From NCBI GenBank assembly GCA_023422005.1, contig JAEZSC010000190.1:1-41054 (forward strand): DNA of 41,054 bases. Reading direction: 5' to 3'. Both the position numbers and the translations under genes were made by a program. Source of the DNA: Bacillota bacterium (lineage in GTDB: Bacteria; Bacillota; Clostridia; Christensenellales; UMGS416). Positions within the stretch are counted from its first letter, which is position 1. Every line of letters starts with the position of its first letter. The notes under the pieces are model-generated. The model had not been told where the DNA came from. It worked only from the letters and a program-made list of their open reading frames with translations, and made no database searches. Positions 8,134 to 15,582 of the stretch are shown here, piece after piece.

Positions 8134-8162
8134 ATTATAGCAAGCCGGCGCGCAAATGTCAA
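8134..8162 (-). promoter_or_regulatory. Consensus sigma-A promoter of rplJ-rplL
   Basis: On the minus strand a perfect TTGACA (8157-8162) and a perfect TATAAT (8134-8139) are separated by exactly 17 bp, matching a highly expressed ribosomal operon. Confidence 0.92.
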
Positions 8163-8216
8163 TCAGAAAGTTGAAACTGATATTTCCATCCTCATCATCC
8201 ATGCTGCACCGCCGGC

Positions 8217-8993
8217 TCAGAAGGATACCATCATCCACCGCCCGATATCTCGGAACCCCAGCGCCGTGTAGACGCGGCCGGCGGAGGGGTTCATGAAAAA
8301 CAGCAGCGCGCGCTTACCCTCACGGGCCAGATCCTGGCACAGCGCCGCCGTGGCCTGGCCGGCGTAGCCCAAACCCCGATAGGCATTGGCCGTGCACACG
8401 CTCACGATCATCGCGGCGTCGGCACGCTCGTTTGTCATGGCCATGGAGGCCACGGTTCCGTCCCTCTCAATGAGCGCCACGCGCTTGCAGCCCAGCGCGA
8501 CTTCCTCTCGCAGCGCATCCACGTTGAGCGCCGTGTGGAATTCGCTGATGCCCCGGCGCAGCGCCGCGATGCCCGGCAGGTGTTGCTCCAGGGTGGCCGC
8601 GGTGACCCGCACCACAGCCGCGCTGCCGGCGGGCTGTATCAGCTCGCCGGGGTCCAGCGCCATAAGGATGTGGGTCTCCAGTCGCAAAGGGTCTCCCAGG
8701 CGCTCCAGCAATGGCTGCAGAAATTCCGGCCGCCCGCTGAGCGCGCCGTAGCCCGCCTGCTTCATCAGGTGGGCTGCCTGGTCCCAATCGGCGCCGCCCG
8801 GCGCGTAGAAGGAGAAACTGCCGCCATATTGTCGCAGCACGGCGGTCAAGGGCTGTTCCGCCCACAGCGTCAGGTTGGGGTCAGCCAGCCCGAAGACCTC
8901 CAGGTCACCCAAGATGAAATGGTTGATGTCCGGCTCGCGCTTCAGAAAGGCCAGCACCTGGGGCAATTCCTGCGCCGTCACCCGTTTGAACAT
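8217..8993 (-). CDS. GNAT-family N-acetyltransferase
   Basis: The 258-residue protein has a C-terminal GNAT domain. The acetyl-CoA pyrophosphate loop appears as AYRGLGYAGQATAAL and the end of the fold as NPSAGRVYTALGFRDIGRWM. The N-terminal half (MFKRVTAQELPQVLAFLKRE) looks like a degenerate second GNAT-like domain, as in some two-domain family members. The ATG at 8993 is chosen because GGAGG lies 5 nt before it; an earlier in-frame start would overlap that site. The gene is monocistronic, downstream of the divergent PadR promoter region. The acceptor substrate is not known. Confidence 0.85.
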   Translation of the reverse strand: MFKRVTAQELPQVLAFLKREPDINHFILGDLEVFGLADPNLTLWAEQPLTAVLRQYGGSFSFYAPGGADWDQAAHLMKQAGYGALSGRPEFLQPLLERLGDPLRLETHILMALDPGELIQPAGSAAVVRVTAATLEQHLPGIAALRRGISEFHTALNVDALREEVALGCKRVALIERDGTVASMAMTNERADAAMIVSVCTANAYRGLGYAGQATAALCQDLAREGKRALLFFMNPSAGRVYTALGFRDIGRWMMVSF

Positions 8994-9099
8994 GACCGCC
9001 TCCGGAACAGTTTGGGGATTCAAATAGAATAGCGCGTTCGCGGCAAAAAGAAAACCCCCGGTGGTAAAATGCTGTGTTTAACAAAAATTCTAGGTCCAA

Positions 9100-9148
9100 T
9101 TGACAACTATATCGGCATCCGTTATAATTTATACCGTCAACCGATATA
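9100..9148 (+). promoter_or_regulatory. Promoter and PadR-type operator
   Basis: A perfect TTGACA (9100-9105) and TATAAT (9123-9128) with a 17-bp spacer overlap an inverted repeat, TATATCGG (9108-9115) and CCGATATA (9141-9148). The half-sites flank the -10 box, which fits repression of this unit by its own PadR product. Confidence 0.8.
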
Positions 9149-9176
9149 ACGTCGACCGAGTGTTGGAGGAAAGCTT

Positions 9177-9503
9177 ATGCCCACAGATAAGGAGAACATC
9201 GCACTGACCGAAGCGGTGTACTACATCCTACTTTCCCTGCTGCAGCCGCTGCATGGCTACGGAATTATGCAGAAGGTGGAGCATCTAAGCGCCGGCCGCG
9301 TCAATCTGGCCGCAGGCACGCTGTACGGCGCCATCAGCACGCTGCTGGAACGGGGCTGGATCACCGCGATGCCCGGGGAGCACAACGCGCGCAAGAAGGA
9401 GTATGTTGTGACAGACGCCGGCAAAACCGCGGTGCACGCGGAGCTTGCGCGCCTGCGAGAGCTGGTCACAAACGGTGAAGTCCTGCTGGGAGGTACACAA
9501 TGA
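9177..9503 (+). CDS. PadR-family transcriptional regulator (short form)
   Basis: The 108-residue protein is a winged-helix PadR regulator. Signatures are EAVYYILLSLLQPLHGYGIM in helix 1, the recognition segment AAGTLYGAISTLLERGWI and the wing KKEYVVTDAGKTAV. Short PadR proteins of this kind act as dimeric repressors that respond to small molecules or membrane stress. GGAGG precedes the ATG. Its stop codon overlaps the next start (ATGA, 9500-9503), so it is translationally coupled to the DUF2812 membrane protein. Autoregulation is inferred from the operator over its promoter. A paralogous pair lies at 18.97-19.92 kb. Confidence 0.93.
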   Translation: MPTDKENIALTEAVYYILLSLLQPLHGYGIMQKVEHLSAGRVNLAAGTLYGAISTLLERGWITAMPGEHNARKKEYVVTDAGKTAVHAELARLRELVTNGEVLLGGTQ

Positions 9504-10054
9504 AACACGTGGTTCATAAGTTCTTTTCCATCGGAGCGCACAAAAAGGAAGAACAGTGGCTCAACAGCATGGCGGCCAAGGGGTTGCTGCTGACCGACGT
9601 GGGCTTCTGCCGGTATGTCTTTACGGAGGGTACGCCCGGGGAATACATTTACCGCCTGGAGCTGTTGGACCAGATGCCAAATCACCCGCAGAGCATGGCT
9701 TACATCCACTTTTTGGAAGAGACCGGCGTGGAGCAGATTGGCTCCTATATCAGATGGGTCTATTTCCGCCGAAAAGCCGCCGACGGTCCCTTCGAGCTTT
9801 ATTCGGACATCGGGTCCAAGATCAGGCACCTGAGGCGCATCACATGGCTTGCAAACACCCTGTCATTACTTATGTTCTTCCTGTCCTCGGTGTGGAACCA
9901 GACGGCCTGGCTGGAGCGCGCGGAAGGCGGAGGTGATAGTTATCTTTTTTTAGCCGGCTTATTCTGCCTGTTTGCAGCTCTGTGCCAGTTGCTGGTGCTG
10001 CCGGTGCGGCGGTCGCTGCGGCAGCTGAAGGCCGAGCAGAAGCTGCGGGAATAA
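9500..10054 (+). CDS. DUF2812 domain membrane protein, PadR partner
   Basis: The 184-residue protein begins with the soluble DUF2812 segment (FFSIGAHKKEEQWLNSMAAKG, YRLELLDQ) and ends with two membrane helices (about residues 117-135 and 144-166) before a basic tail. DUF2812 proteins are regularly encoded with PadR regulators in Bacillota, but their function is not established; a membrane sensor or anti-regulator role is speculation. The start overlaps the PadR stop. It resembles the product of 18967-19596 in layout: E-x2-WL near the N-terminus, then F-x-Y-R(V/L), then two helices. Confidence 0.85.
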   Translation: MKHVVHKFFSIGAHKKEEQWLNSMAAKGLLLTDVGFCRYVFTEGTPGEYIYRLELLDQMPNHPQSMAYIHFLEETGVEQIGSYIRWVYFRRKAADGPFELYSDIGSKIRHLRRITWLANTLSLLMFFLSSVWNQTAWLERAEGGGDSYLFLAGLFCLFAALCQLLVLPVRRSLRQLKAEQKLRE

Positions 10055-10097
10055 GGGCAGCGCCAGGCGCTGGAGCCTTGATACCTGAAAGGCAGAA

Positions 10098-10778
10098 CTA
10101 TCTGGCGCGGGGATACTCATTGCCCAGCAGCCACAGCTTGGGCTCGTCCTCCTCAATGGTTGGGAAGCGGCCTGCCGGCTGGTGGAAGCGGTTGTCGGTG
10201 CTGTCGTCGTTTACCTGGGAAACCTCACCCAGCAGCACCGGCCCGCAGCCGGGCTCGCCCCAGAAGCTGTGGTATTGCCCGGTGGGCAGCGTGACGCTCT
10301 CCCCCGGCGTCAGCCGAAGCACAACGCCTGCCGGGGCTTCATAGGCCCGGCCATCGGTCAGCACCCGCACCGGCGTGTCGGAAAAACCTCCCTCGGCATC
10401 GGCGTTGTAGAGCTGCACCATCAGGTTGCCGCCGCCGCGGTTGATGATGTCTTCCATCTTGCGCCAGTGGAAGTGATAGGGCGTCACCTGCCCCTCCTGG
10501 GCCACCATGATCTTCTCGGCGTAGGGCTTGACATAGCGCGGGTCGGCAGAGTTGCCGTTGCGCACGGTGAACAGCATCAGTCCCACGCGTTCGAAATCGC
10601 CGGAGCCGAAGTCGGTAATGTCCCAACCCAGGGCGTTATCGCGAATCTCATCGTACTCGCTGCTCTTGTCAGCCCATTCGGCCTCACTCCAGAAGGCGAA
10701 GGGCGGCAGCTTGACCTGGTGCTTCTCCAAAAAGGCTGCGGCTTCCCGCAGATAGGCATTTACCACAGATCTCTTCAT
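10098..10778 (-). CDS. D-lyxose ketol-isomerase (cupin type)
   Basis: The 226-residue protein matches D-lyxose isomerases (EC 5.3.1.15), manganese cupins that interconvert D-lyxose/D-xylulose and D-mannose/D-fructose. The N-terminal FLEKHQVKLPPFAFWSEAEW and GWDITDFGSGDF are family signatures. Metal ligands are H102, H104 and E109 in YHFHWRKMED and H170 in TGQYHSFWGE. Length is typical. GGAGG lies 6 nt before the ATG. It follows glutamate dehydrogenase on the same strand after a 150-nt gap, so cotranscription is uncertain. Confidence 0.88.
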   Translation of the reverse strand: MKRSVVNAYLREAAAFLEKHQVKLPPFAFWSEAEWADKSSEYDEIRDNALGWDITDFGSGDFERVGLMLFTVRNGNSADPRYVKPYAEKIMVAQEGQVTPYHFHWRKMEDIINRGGGNLMVQLYNADAEGGFSDTPVRVLTDGRAYEAPAGVVLRLTPGESVTLPTGQYHSFWGEPGCGPVLLGEVSQVNDDSTDNRFHQPAGRFPTIEEDEPKLWLLGNEYPRAR

Positions 10779-10928
10779 AGTGTTCCTCCTGCAAATTCTC
10801 CCGTGCCGTATCGCTCTCGCTGGCGAGGCGGTTCATCCGCCGCCGGCTTCGTATTGTACGGTAACCAATCAGTCGACCATGGGGCGGCAATTACCGGCGG
10901 CAGGCGACTGCCCACCCTCCGAAGGGAA

Positions 10929-12185
10929 TCAGGGGAATATCCCCCTTATCTTCTTGGCGTTGACGACGCGCTGCAGCGCCACCATGTAGGCGCCCATGCG
11001 CATGGACGTGCTGCGGGCGGCCTTGGCGTCCCACACCTCGTTGAAGGCGCGGGTCATGATCTTCTCCAGCGCCTGGTTGATCTCATCCTCGTCCCACATC
11101 AGCGACTGTATGTTCTGCACCCACTCAAAGTAACTCACGACCACGCCGCCGGCGTTGGCTAGGATGTCCGGCACGATGACCTTGCCGGCCTCCTCCAGGA
11201 TGCGGTCTGCACCTACGGTCGTGGGGCCGTTGGCGCCTTCCACGATGATACCGGCCCGCACGCTCGCGGCGTTCTCCTCGGTGATCTGGTTTTGCAGCGC
11301 CGCGGGGATCAGCACGTCGCACTCGCAGGCCAGCAGTGCCGCGTTGTCGATGTGTTCCACGCCCGGCGCTTCATAGGCGCTCAGGAGCTTGCCGCCATCC
11401 TGATGGGCAAGGATGCTCTCGATGTCCAGCCCGTCGGGGTGATAAAGGCCACCGGACACATCGCTGACCGCCACGATGTGGCAGCCCTCGCGCTGCAGCA
11501 GCCGCGCCGCCACGCCGCCCACGTTGCCCATGCCCTGTATCGCGATGCGGGTGCCCAGCACCGGTTTGCCCATGCGGTGCAGAATCTCCCGGGTCACGAA
11601 CATAACGCCGCGGCCGGTGGCCTCACGGCGGCCCAGGGAGCCACCGATCTCGATGGGCTTGCCGGTGACCACGCCGGGCACCGTGTGGCCCTGGAACATG
11701 CTGTAGGTGTCCATGATCCAGCCCATGACCTCGGCGTTGGTGTTGACGTCCGGCGCGGGGATGTCGCGCTCGGGGCCGATCAGCGGCAGGATCATGCCGA
11801 TGTAACGGCGCGTCAGGTGCTTGAGCTCGTTGCGGCTTATCTGCCGCGGGTCCACCTTGACCGCGCCCTTGCCACCGCCGTAGGGAATGTTGACCACGGC
11901 GCACTTGAACGTCATCCACGCCGCCAGCGCCTTCACCTCGTCCACGTCCACATCCTGGTGGTAGCGGATGCCGCCCTTGCACGGCCCGCGGGAGCTGCTG
12001 TGCTGCACGCGGTAGCCCTCGAACACCCTCGTGGAGCCGTCGTCCATCTCCACAGGGATGGCGACTTTGAGCTCGCGCTCGGGGTACTTGAGGATGACAT
12101 AGTCGCTCTCGCACAGGCCCAGCATGCCGGCGGCACGGTCCAGCACTTCCAGCATCTCGTCGTAGGGGTTGTAGGTCTTGCTCAT
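10929..12185 (-). CDS. gdhA: Glutamate dehydrogenase (Glu/Leu/Phe/Val dehydrogenase family)
   Basis: The 418-residue protein interconverts glutamate and 2-oxoglutarate with ammonia, linking carbon and nitrogen metabolism. The substrate domain holds GPCKGGIRYHQDVDVDEVKA and the catalytic-lysine motif NIPYGGGKGAVKVDP. PAPDVNTN and TGKPIEIGGSLGR follow. The Rossmann motif is IQGMGNVGG and the C-terminal part NAGGVVVSYFEWVQN. Length and order match the hexameric NAD(P)-dependent enzymes of Bacillota (RocG/GudB type); cofactor preference is not assigned. The ATG at 12185 follows AGGAGG, preferred over an upstream in-frame ATG. Confidence 0.96.
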   Translation of the reverse strand: MSKTYNPYDEMLEVLDRAAGMLGLCESDYVILKYPERELKVAIPVEMDDGSTRVFEGYRVQHSSSRGPCKGGIRYHQDVDVDEVKALAAWMTFKCAVVNIPYGGGKGAVKVDPRQISRNELKHLTRRYIGMILPLIGPERDIPAPDVNTNAEVMGWIMDTYSMFQGHTVPGVVTGKPIEIGGSLGRREATGRGVMFVTREILHRMGKPVLGTRIAIQGMGNVGGVAARLLQREGCHIVAVSDVSGGLYHPDGLDIESILAHQDGGKLLSAYEAPGVEHIDNAALLACECDVLIPAALQNQITEENAASVRAGIIVEGANGPTTVGADRILEEAGKVIVPDILANAGGVVVSYFEWVQNIQSLMWDEDEINQALEKIMTRAFNEVWDAKAARSTSMRMGAYMVALQRVVNAKKIRGIFP

Positions 12186-12231
12186 TGGTGATCCTCCTGA
12201 GATCAGGTTTTGCACCTGAAACAAAACTCAA

Positions 12232-12247
12232 AACAATATATATTGTT
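12232..12247. repeat. 16-bp perfect AT palindrome
   Basis: AACAATAT-ATATTGTT is a perfect palindrome directly next to the longer inverted repeat, in the region upstream of glutamate dehydrogenase. It could be an operator or a target-site feature of the repeat. Confidence 0.4.
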
Positions 12248-12248
12248 C

Positions 12249-12330
12249 GGGAGATTCTTCGCTGCGCTCAGAATGACAGTTCGGGCTTCGTTTGTCATTC
12301 TGAGGGAGCATGGCGACCGAAGAATCTCCC
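12249..12330. repeat. 82-bp palindromic intergenic repeat (MITE/REP-like)
   Basis: The ends GGGAGATTCTTCG (12249-12261) and CGAAGAATCTCCC (12318-12330) are perfect inverted repeats. A second inner pair, CTCAGAATGACA (12267-12278) and TGTCATTCTGAG (12293-12304), is also perfect. It carries no gene. Sequences of this form occur as dispersed intergenic repeats in many Clostridia-related genomes (general knowledge, not checked here). A single copy lies in this window. Confidence 0.75.
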
Positions 12331-12341
12331 CAACTCATTTC

Positions 12342-13499
12342 TCACAGTTCCCCGTACTTGAAGCTCTCCTCATAGGCCGTATCATACATCGCGACGACGT
12401 TCTCCGGCGGCACGTTGCCCATGATGTTGTGCACCTGGTTGAACACCATGCCACTGTGTGGGGCCAGCGCGGACATGAGGGACCGCACGTTGGCGCGCAC
12501 TTCGTCGGGCGTACCGCGCCACAGCACGTTCTGTGTGTCGCAGCCGCCGCCCCAGAAGCAGATGTCCTTGCCATATTTGGCCTTGAGGGCGTTGGGTTCC
12601 ATGTTGGAGCAGGAAACCTGCACGGGGTTGATGGCGTCCACGCCAGCCCAGATCAGCGCCGGCAGGAAGGGTTCCATGGCCCCGCAGGAATGCATGAACA
12701 CCTGGCAGTCGGAGTTCTGGTGGATGAAGTCGGTCAGGCGCTTGATGAGCGGCGCGATGCGCTCTGCGTGGATGGACGGGCGGATGAAGGGCGCGGTCTG
12801 GGTGCCCAGATCGCTGTTGATGCAGATACCCTGCACATATTTGCCCATCTTGTCGATGATTTTGGCGCAGGTTTTCAGATCGTTCTCCAGCAAGCGCAGG
12901 TTGGCGGCATCGGCCTCCTCGGGCTCCAGCATGAAGTTGCACAGCCAGTCGGGGTTGTCGGAAAAATAGGCCCCGAAGCCGATGTACACCGTATACAGGT
13001 CGGTCTCCTTATAGATGCGCTCGGCGCTGCGGGCCGCGGCGTCCAGGAAATCCTCGTCGCCATCCCACGGGTTCACGCCGCCGCCGTCGAAGAAAAAGCC
13101 GCCGTCGGGCATGGTCATGTTGGCGCCTTCACCCCGCACCATCCAGGAGCCGTCCTCCTGGCGCTGGGGCAGCATGCGCCGGGGCACACGGAACTGATAC
13201 TTGCCCCGGGGGTTCCAGATGGCTGTGTTCGGATATCCCGGGTGGAAGCAGACGCAATCCACATGGAAGCGTTCCAGCACGTCGGGCTCTACGCGGGCCA
13301 GGAACTGGCCGGGGTCCACAACCTCAACCTCGCTCACGGGCAGGCCCAGGTGTTCGCGCAGGTTCCAATAGGCGAAAGCGGATATGCCCGTGGAATAATG
13401 CATGCCCAGATCGATGGGCGTGCGGTCCACCGGCAGGCGTGCCACACTGCGGCGCACGCGCTCGCGGGATGTCAAGGTTTCACGGCGGTCTGCTGTCAT
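12342..13499 (-). CDS. Uroporphyrinogen decarboxylase family protein (methyltransferase-like)
   Basis: The 385-residue protein has the UroD TIM-barrel fold. Catabolic members (MtaA, MtbA, CmuA-like) move methyl groups to or from corrinoids using zinc held by H-x-C and a later C. Here H270-S-C272-G (residues 268-275) and C320 in WGGGCDTQ offer such ligands. The haem-pathway HemE signatures are not evident, so a methyltransferase or unknown role is favoured. The N-terminal RERVRRSVARLPVDRTPIDLG is typical. The ATG at 13499 with GGAGG upstream is preferred over an in-frame TTG inside that site. It is probably monocistronic, upstream of a palindromic repeat and glutamate dehydrogenase. The substrate is unknown. 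Confidence 0.8.
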   Translation of the reverse strand: MTADRRETLTSRERVRRSVARLPVDRTPIDLGMHYSTGISAFAYWNLREHLGLPVSEVEVVDPGQFLARVEPDVLERFHVDCVCFHPGYPNTAIWNPRGKYQFRVPRRMLPQRQEDGSWMVRGEGANMTMPDGGFFFDGGGVNPWDGDEDFLDAAARSAERIYKETDLYTVYIGFGAYFSDNPDWLCNFMLEPEEADAANLRLLENDLKTCAKIIDKMGKYVQGICINSDLGTQTAPFIRPSIHAERIAPLIKRLTDFIHQNSDCQVFMHSCGAMEPFLPALIWAGVDAINPVQVSCSNMEPNALKAKYGKDICFWGGGCDTQNVLWRGTPDEVRANVRSLMSALAPHSGMVFNQVHNIMGNVPPENVVAMYDTAYEESFKYGEL

Positions 13500-13536
13500 T
13501 TTATCCTCCAATGGGGTGCAGGTTTATACAGCGTAG

Positions 13537-13565
13537 ATTGTACCGCAACGCCCGGCGCAAAACAA
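13537..13565 (-). promoter_or_regulatory. Possible promoter of the UroD-family gene
   Basis: On the minus strand TTGTTT (13560-13565) and TACAAT (13537-13542) are 17 bp apart, about 38 bp before the start codon. Confidence 0.35.
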
Positions 13566-13643
13566 TGGCGAGCGTATAATCTGGGCAAACGCCCTAAATA
13601 TTAGGTATTGTGTTGGCTGACCAAGCGAACAGCGAGGAGAGTC

Positions 13644-14549
13644 ATGCTCGATATTTCGCTTCTGGGAACAGGTGGTATGCTACCGCTGCATAACCGTTAT
13701 CTGACTGCCTTGCTCGCACGTTGCAACGGCCGAATGCTGCTGATTGATTGCGGTGAAGGCACACAGGTTACAATGCGGGAGCTTGGCTGGGGATTTGTAA
13801 GCCTGGATGCGATACTGTTTACTCATTTTCACGCCGACCACATTTCCGGACTTCCGGGCATGCTGCTCTCCCTGGGTAACTACGGCAGAACCGAGCCGCT
13901 AACCATCGTCGGCCCCATCGGCGTTGAGGAAGTGGTACATGGTCTGCGTGTGATCGCGCCGGAGCTTCCGTACCCGATACAGTTTATGGCGTTATCATTT
14001 GAAGGCAAATCTCAGGAGCACTTTCTGATCGGTGATTTTCATCTTTCCGCCCTACCCCTGGTTCATACGATGCCCTGTATTGGATACAGCATCAACATCC
14101 ATCGCGCAGGGAAATTCAACCCTCAACGCGCAATGGCACAGCACATTCCCGTGCAGTATTGGGCCGCGCTGCAACGCGGCCAAACAGTTGCCGGGTTTAC
14201 CCCTGAAATGGTATTGGGAGAGCCTCGAAAAGGCATCAAGGTCAGCTACATTACAGACACGAGGCCGATTCACACCATTCCCGGGTTTGTTGAGGGCTCC
14301 GACTTGTTTATCTGCGAGGGTATGTATGGCGACCAGAGGATGAAGCACAAGACCGATGGTTTCTACCATATGGTATTTGACGATGCGGCAAGGCTTGCCA
14401 AAGATGGAAATGTCAAAGAACTATGGCTCACGCACTACAGCCAGGCACTCATCAACCCGGAGGACCATATCCCAGAGGCTAGAAACATTTTTGAAAACAC
14501 ATGGGCGGGAACGGATCGCTTGACGAAATCTTTCCGATTCGTTGACTAG
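13644..14549 (+). CDS. rnz: Ribonuclease Z
   Basis: The 301-residue protein is the metallo-beta-lactamase-fold endonuclease that trims tRNA 3' trailers. The N-terminal LLGTGGMLP, LLIDCGEGTQVTMRELG and zinc motif THFHADHISGLPGML (H61, H63, D65, H66) are diagnostic. ITDTRP and the late LWLTHYS supply further metal ligands. RNase Z has a longer arm between the halves, here around GKFNPQRAMAQHIPVQYW. The ATG at 14644 minus one kilobase, at 13644, follows GAGGAG and is preferred over an upstream in-frame start. Codon use is slightly less GC-rich than the next operon. Confidence 0.93.
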   Translation: MLDISLLGTGGMLPLHNRYLTALLARCNGRMLLIDCGEGTQVTMRELGWGFVSLDAILFTHFHADHISGLPGMLLSLGNYGRTEPLTIVGPIGVEEVVHGLRVIAPELPYPIQFMALSFEGKSQEHFLIGDFHLSALPLVHTMPCIGYSINIHRAGKFNPQRAMAQHIPVQYWAALQRGQTVAGFTPEMVLGEPRKGIKVSYITDTRPIHTIPGFVEGSDLFICEGMYGDQRMKHKTDGFYHMVFDDAARLAKDGNVKELWLTHYSQALINPEDHIPEARNIFENTWAGTDRLTKSFRFVD

Positions 14550-14661
14550 CACTCCTCAATGGAACCCAATGCTCTCGTGCCGAGATGACCCCATGAATCC
14601 CAAAATGCAAAATACGGCGAATCCCGGCAGGGTTTTGACGGCGAGGTGCGAACAAGTAAAG

Positions 14662-14694
14662 GGCATACGCCGCCCCGCGGTGGCGTGCCTTTTT
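14662..14694 (+). terminator. Intrinsic terminator / candidate attenuator before the SDR gene
   Basis: A GC-rich stem (GGCATACGCCGCC with GGTGGCGTGCC, two-base bulge and a GT pair) is followed by five T residues at 14690-14694. It ends only 15 nt before the SDR start codon, between rnz and its ribosome binding site. It either ends rnz transcription or works as an attenuator for the catabolic operon, since no good promoter is visible after it. Confidence 0.65.
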
Positions 14695-14709
14695 AGAAAG
14701 GAGCATGTT

Positions 14710-15582
14710 ATGGCAACAGAACGGAAAACCGCGCTGATCACCGGCGGCAGTTCGGGCATCGGCGCGGGCATCGCACAGGTATTGGCCGAAGAGGGCTATG
14801 ACATCGCCATCACCTACGGCGGCAACGCCGATGGCGCCCAGGTAACCAAGGCAGCCGTGGAGGCGCTGGGCAGGCGCTGCGCCGTGATACAGGCCGACTT
14901 ATCCCATCGGGAGACGCCGGAAGCTGTTGTGGCGGCAGCGCTGGAAGCGCTGGGGCGTCTGGATGTGCTGGTGTGCAACGCCGGTGTCACGCGACACCAC
15001 AGCATACTCACGATGACCGCCGACGAGATGGACTGGCTGTACGGCTTGGACTATCGCGGATACATACTGGCCGCCGGCGCCGCCGCGCGCCATATGGTGA
15101 CCGCCGGCATCCGCGGTAACATCGTGTTCGTAACCTCCAGCCGCGGCGAGCGCGCCTACCCCAACGACCCGATCTACGGCGGCCTCAAGGCGGCGCTCAA
15201 GCGCTCCTGCGAAAGCATCGCCATGGATCTTTCACCCCACGGCATTCGCGTGAACTGCATCGCCCCCGGCGCCACACAGGTGCGCGAAGGCGAGCGGGCA
15301 CAGCAGTGGAGCGCCATGCTGGGCCCGCGTATCCCTCTGGGCCGCCTGGGCACGCCGCGGGAATGCGGCCATGCCGTGGCCTATCTCGTGAGCGACAAAG
15401 CCGCCTACATCACAGGCGTCACGCTGCGGCTGGACGGCGGGCTGATACTGCCGGGCATGCCCGAGGGCGACTATGACAACGCCGCGCGCCGGGGCTGGGG
15501 CCGGCCCATCGTGGACGAGCGGCTCATGCAGGCCATACAGGACCGACAAAATCACCCCACGGAGGCAGACCATCATGAGTGA
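14710..15582 (+). CDS. SDR-family oxidoreductase, first gene of the sugar-acid operon
   Basis: The 290-residue protein is a classical short-chain dehydrogenase. TGGSSGIGAG (residues 11-20) binds the nicotinamide nucleotide, CNAGVTRHH lies near residue 90, and the catalytic set is S143/S144, Y156 and K160 (YGGLK). NCIAPGATQV and the C-terminal ITGVTLRLDGGL are standard. It overlaps the next gene, a mannonate-dehydratase-like enolase, by 8 nt. This suggests it oxidises or reduces a sugar acid such as mannonate/fructuronate. The start follows AGAAAGGAG. A C-terminal extension of about 35 residues follows the usual end of the fold. The specific substrate is inferred from context only. Confidence 0.88.
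   Translation: MATERKTALITGGSSGIGAGIAQVLAEEGYDIAITYGGNADGAQVTKAAVEALGRRCAVIQADLSHRETPEAVVAAALEALGRLDVLVCNAGVTRHHSILTMTADEMDWLYGLDYRGYILAAGAAARHMVTAGIRGNIVFVTSSRGERAYPNDPIYGGLKAALKRSCESIAMDLSPHGIRVNCIAPGATQVREGERAQQWSAMLGPRIPLGRLGTPRECGHAVAYLVSDKAAYITGVTLRLDGGLILPGMPEGDYDNAARRGWGRPIVDERLMQAIQDRQNHPTEADHHE

Noticed and set aside
7965..8162. 66-codon N-terminal extension of L10
   Set aside because: It translates the leader hairpins and overlaps the promoter; L10 starts at MSANRDAK.
10060..10076. Palindrome CAGCGCCAGGCGCTG between convergent genes as a terminator
   Set aside because: The loop would be a single base and no T tract follows on either strand.
10182..11162. Long plus-strand frame opposite the lyxose isomerase gene
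   Set aside because: Histidine-, arginine- and glycine-rich antisense reading of a GC-rich gene. The same holds for 11292-12191, 12210-13604, 15524-16765, 24787-26331 and 30243-31376.
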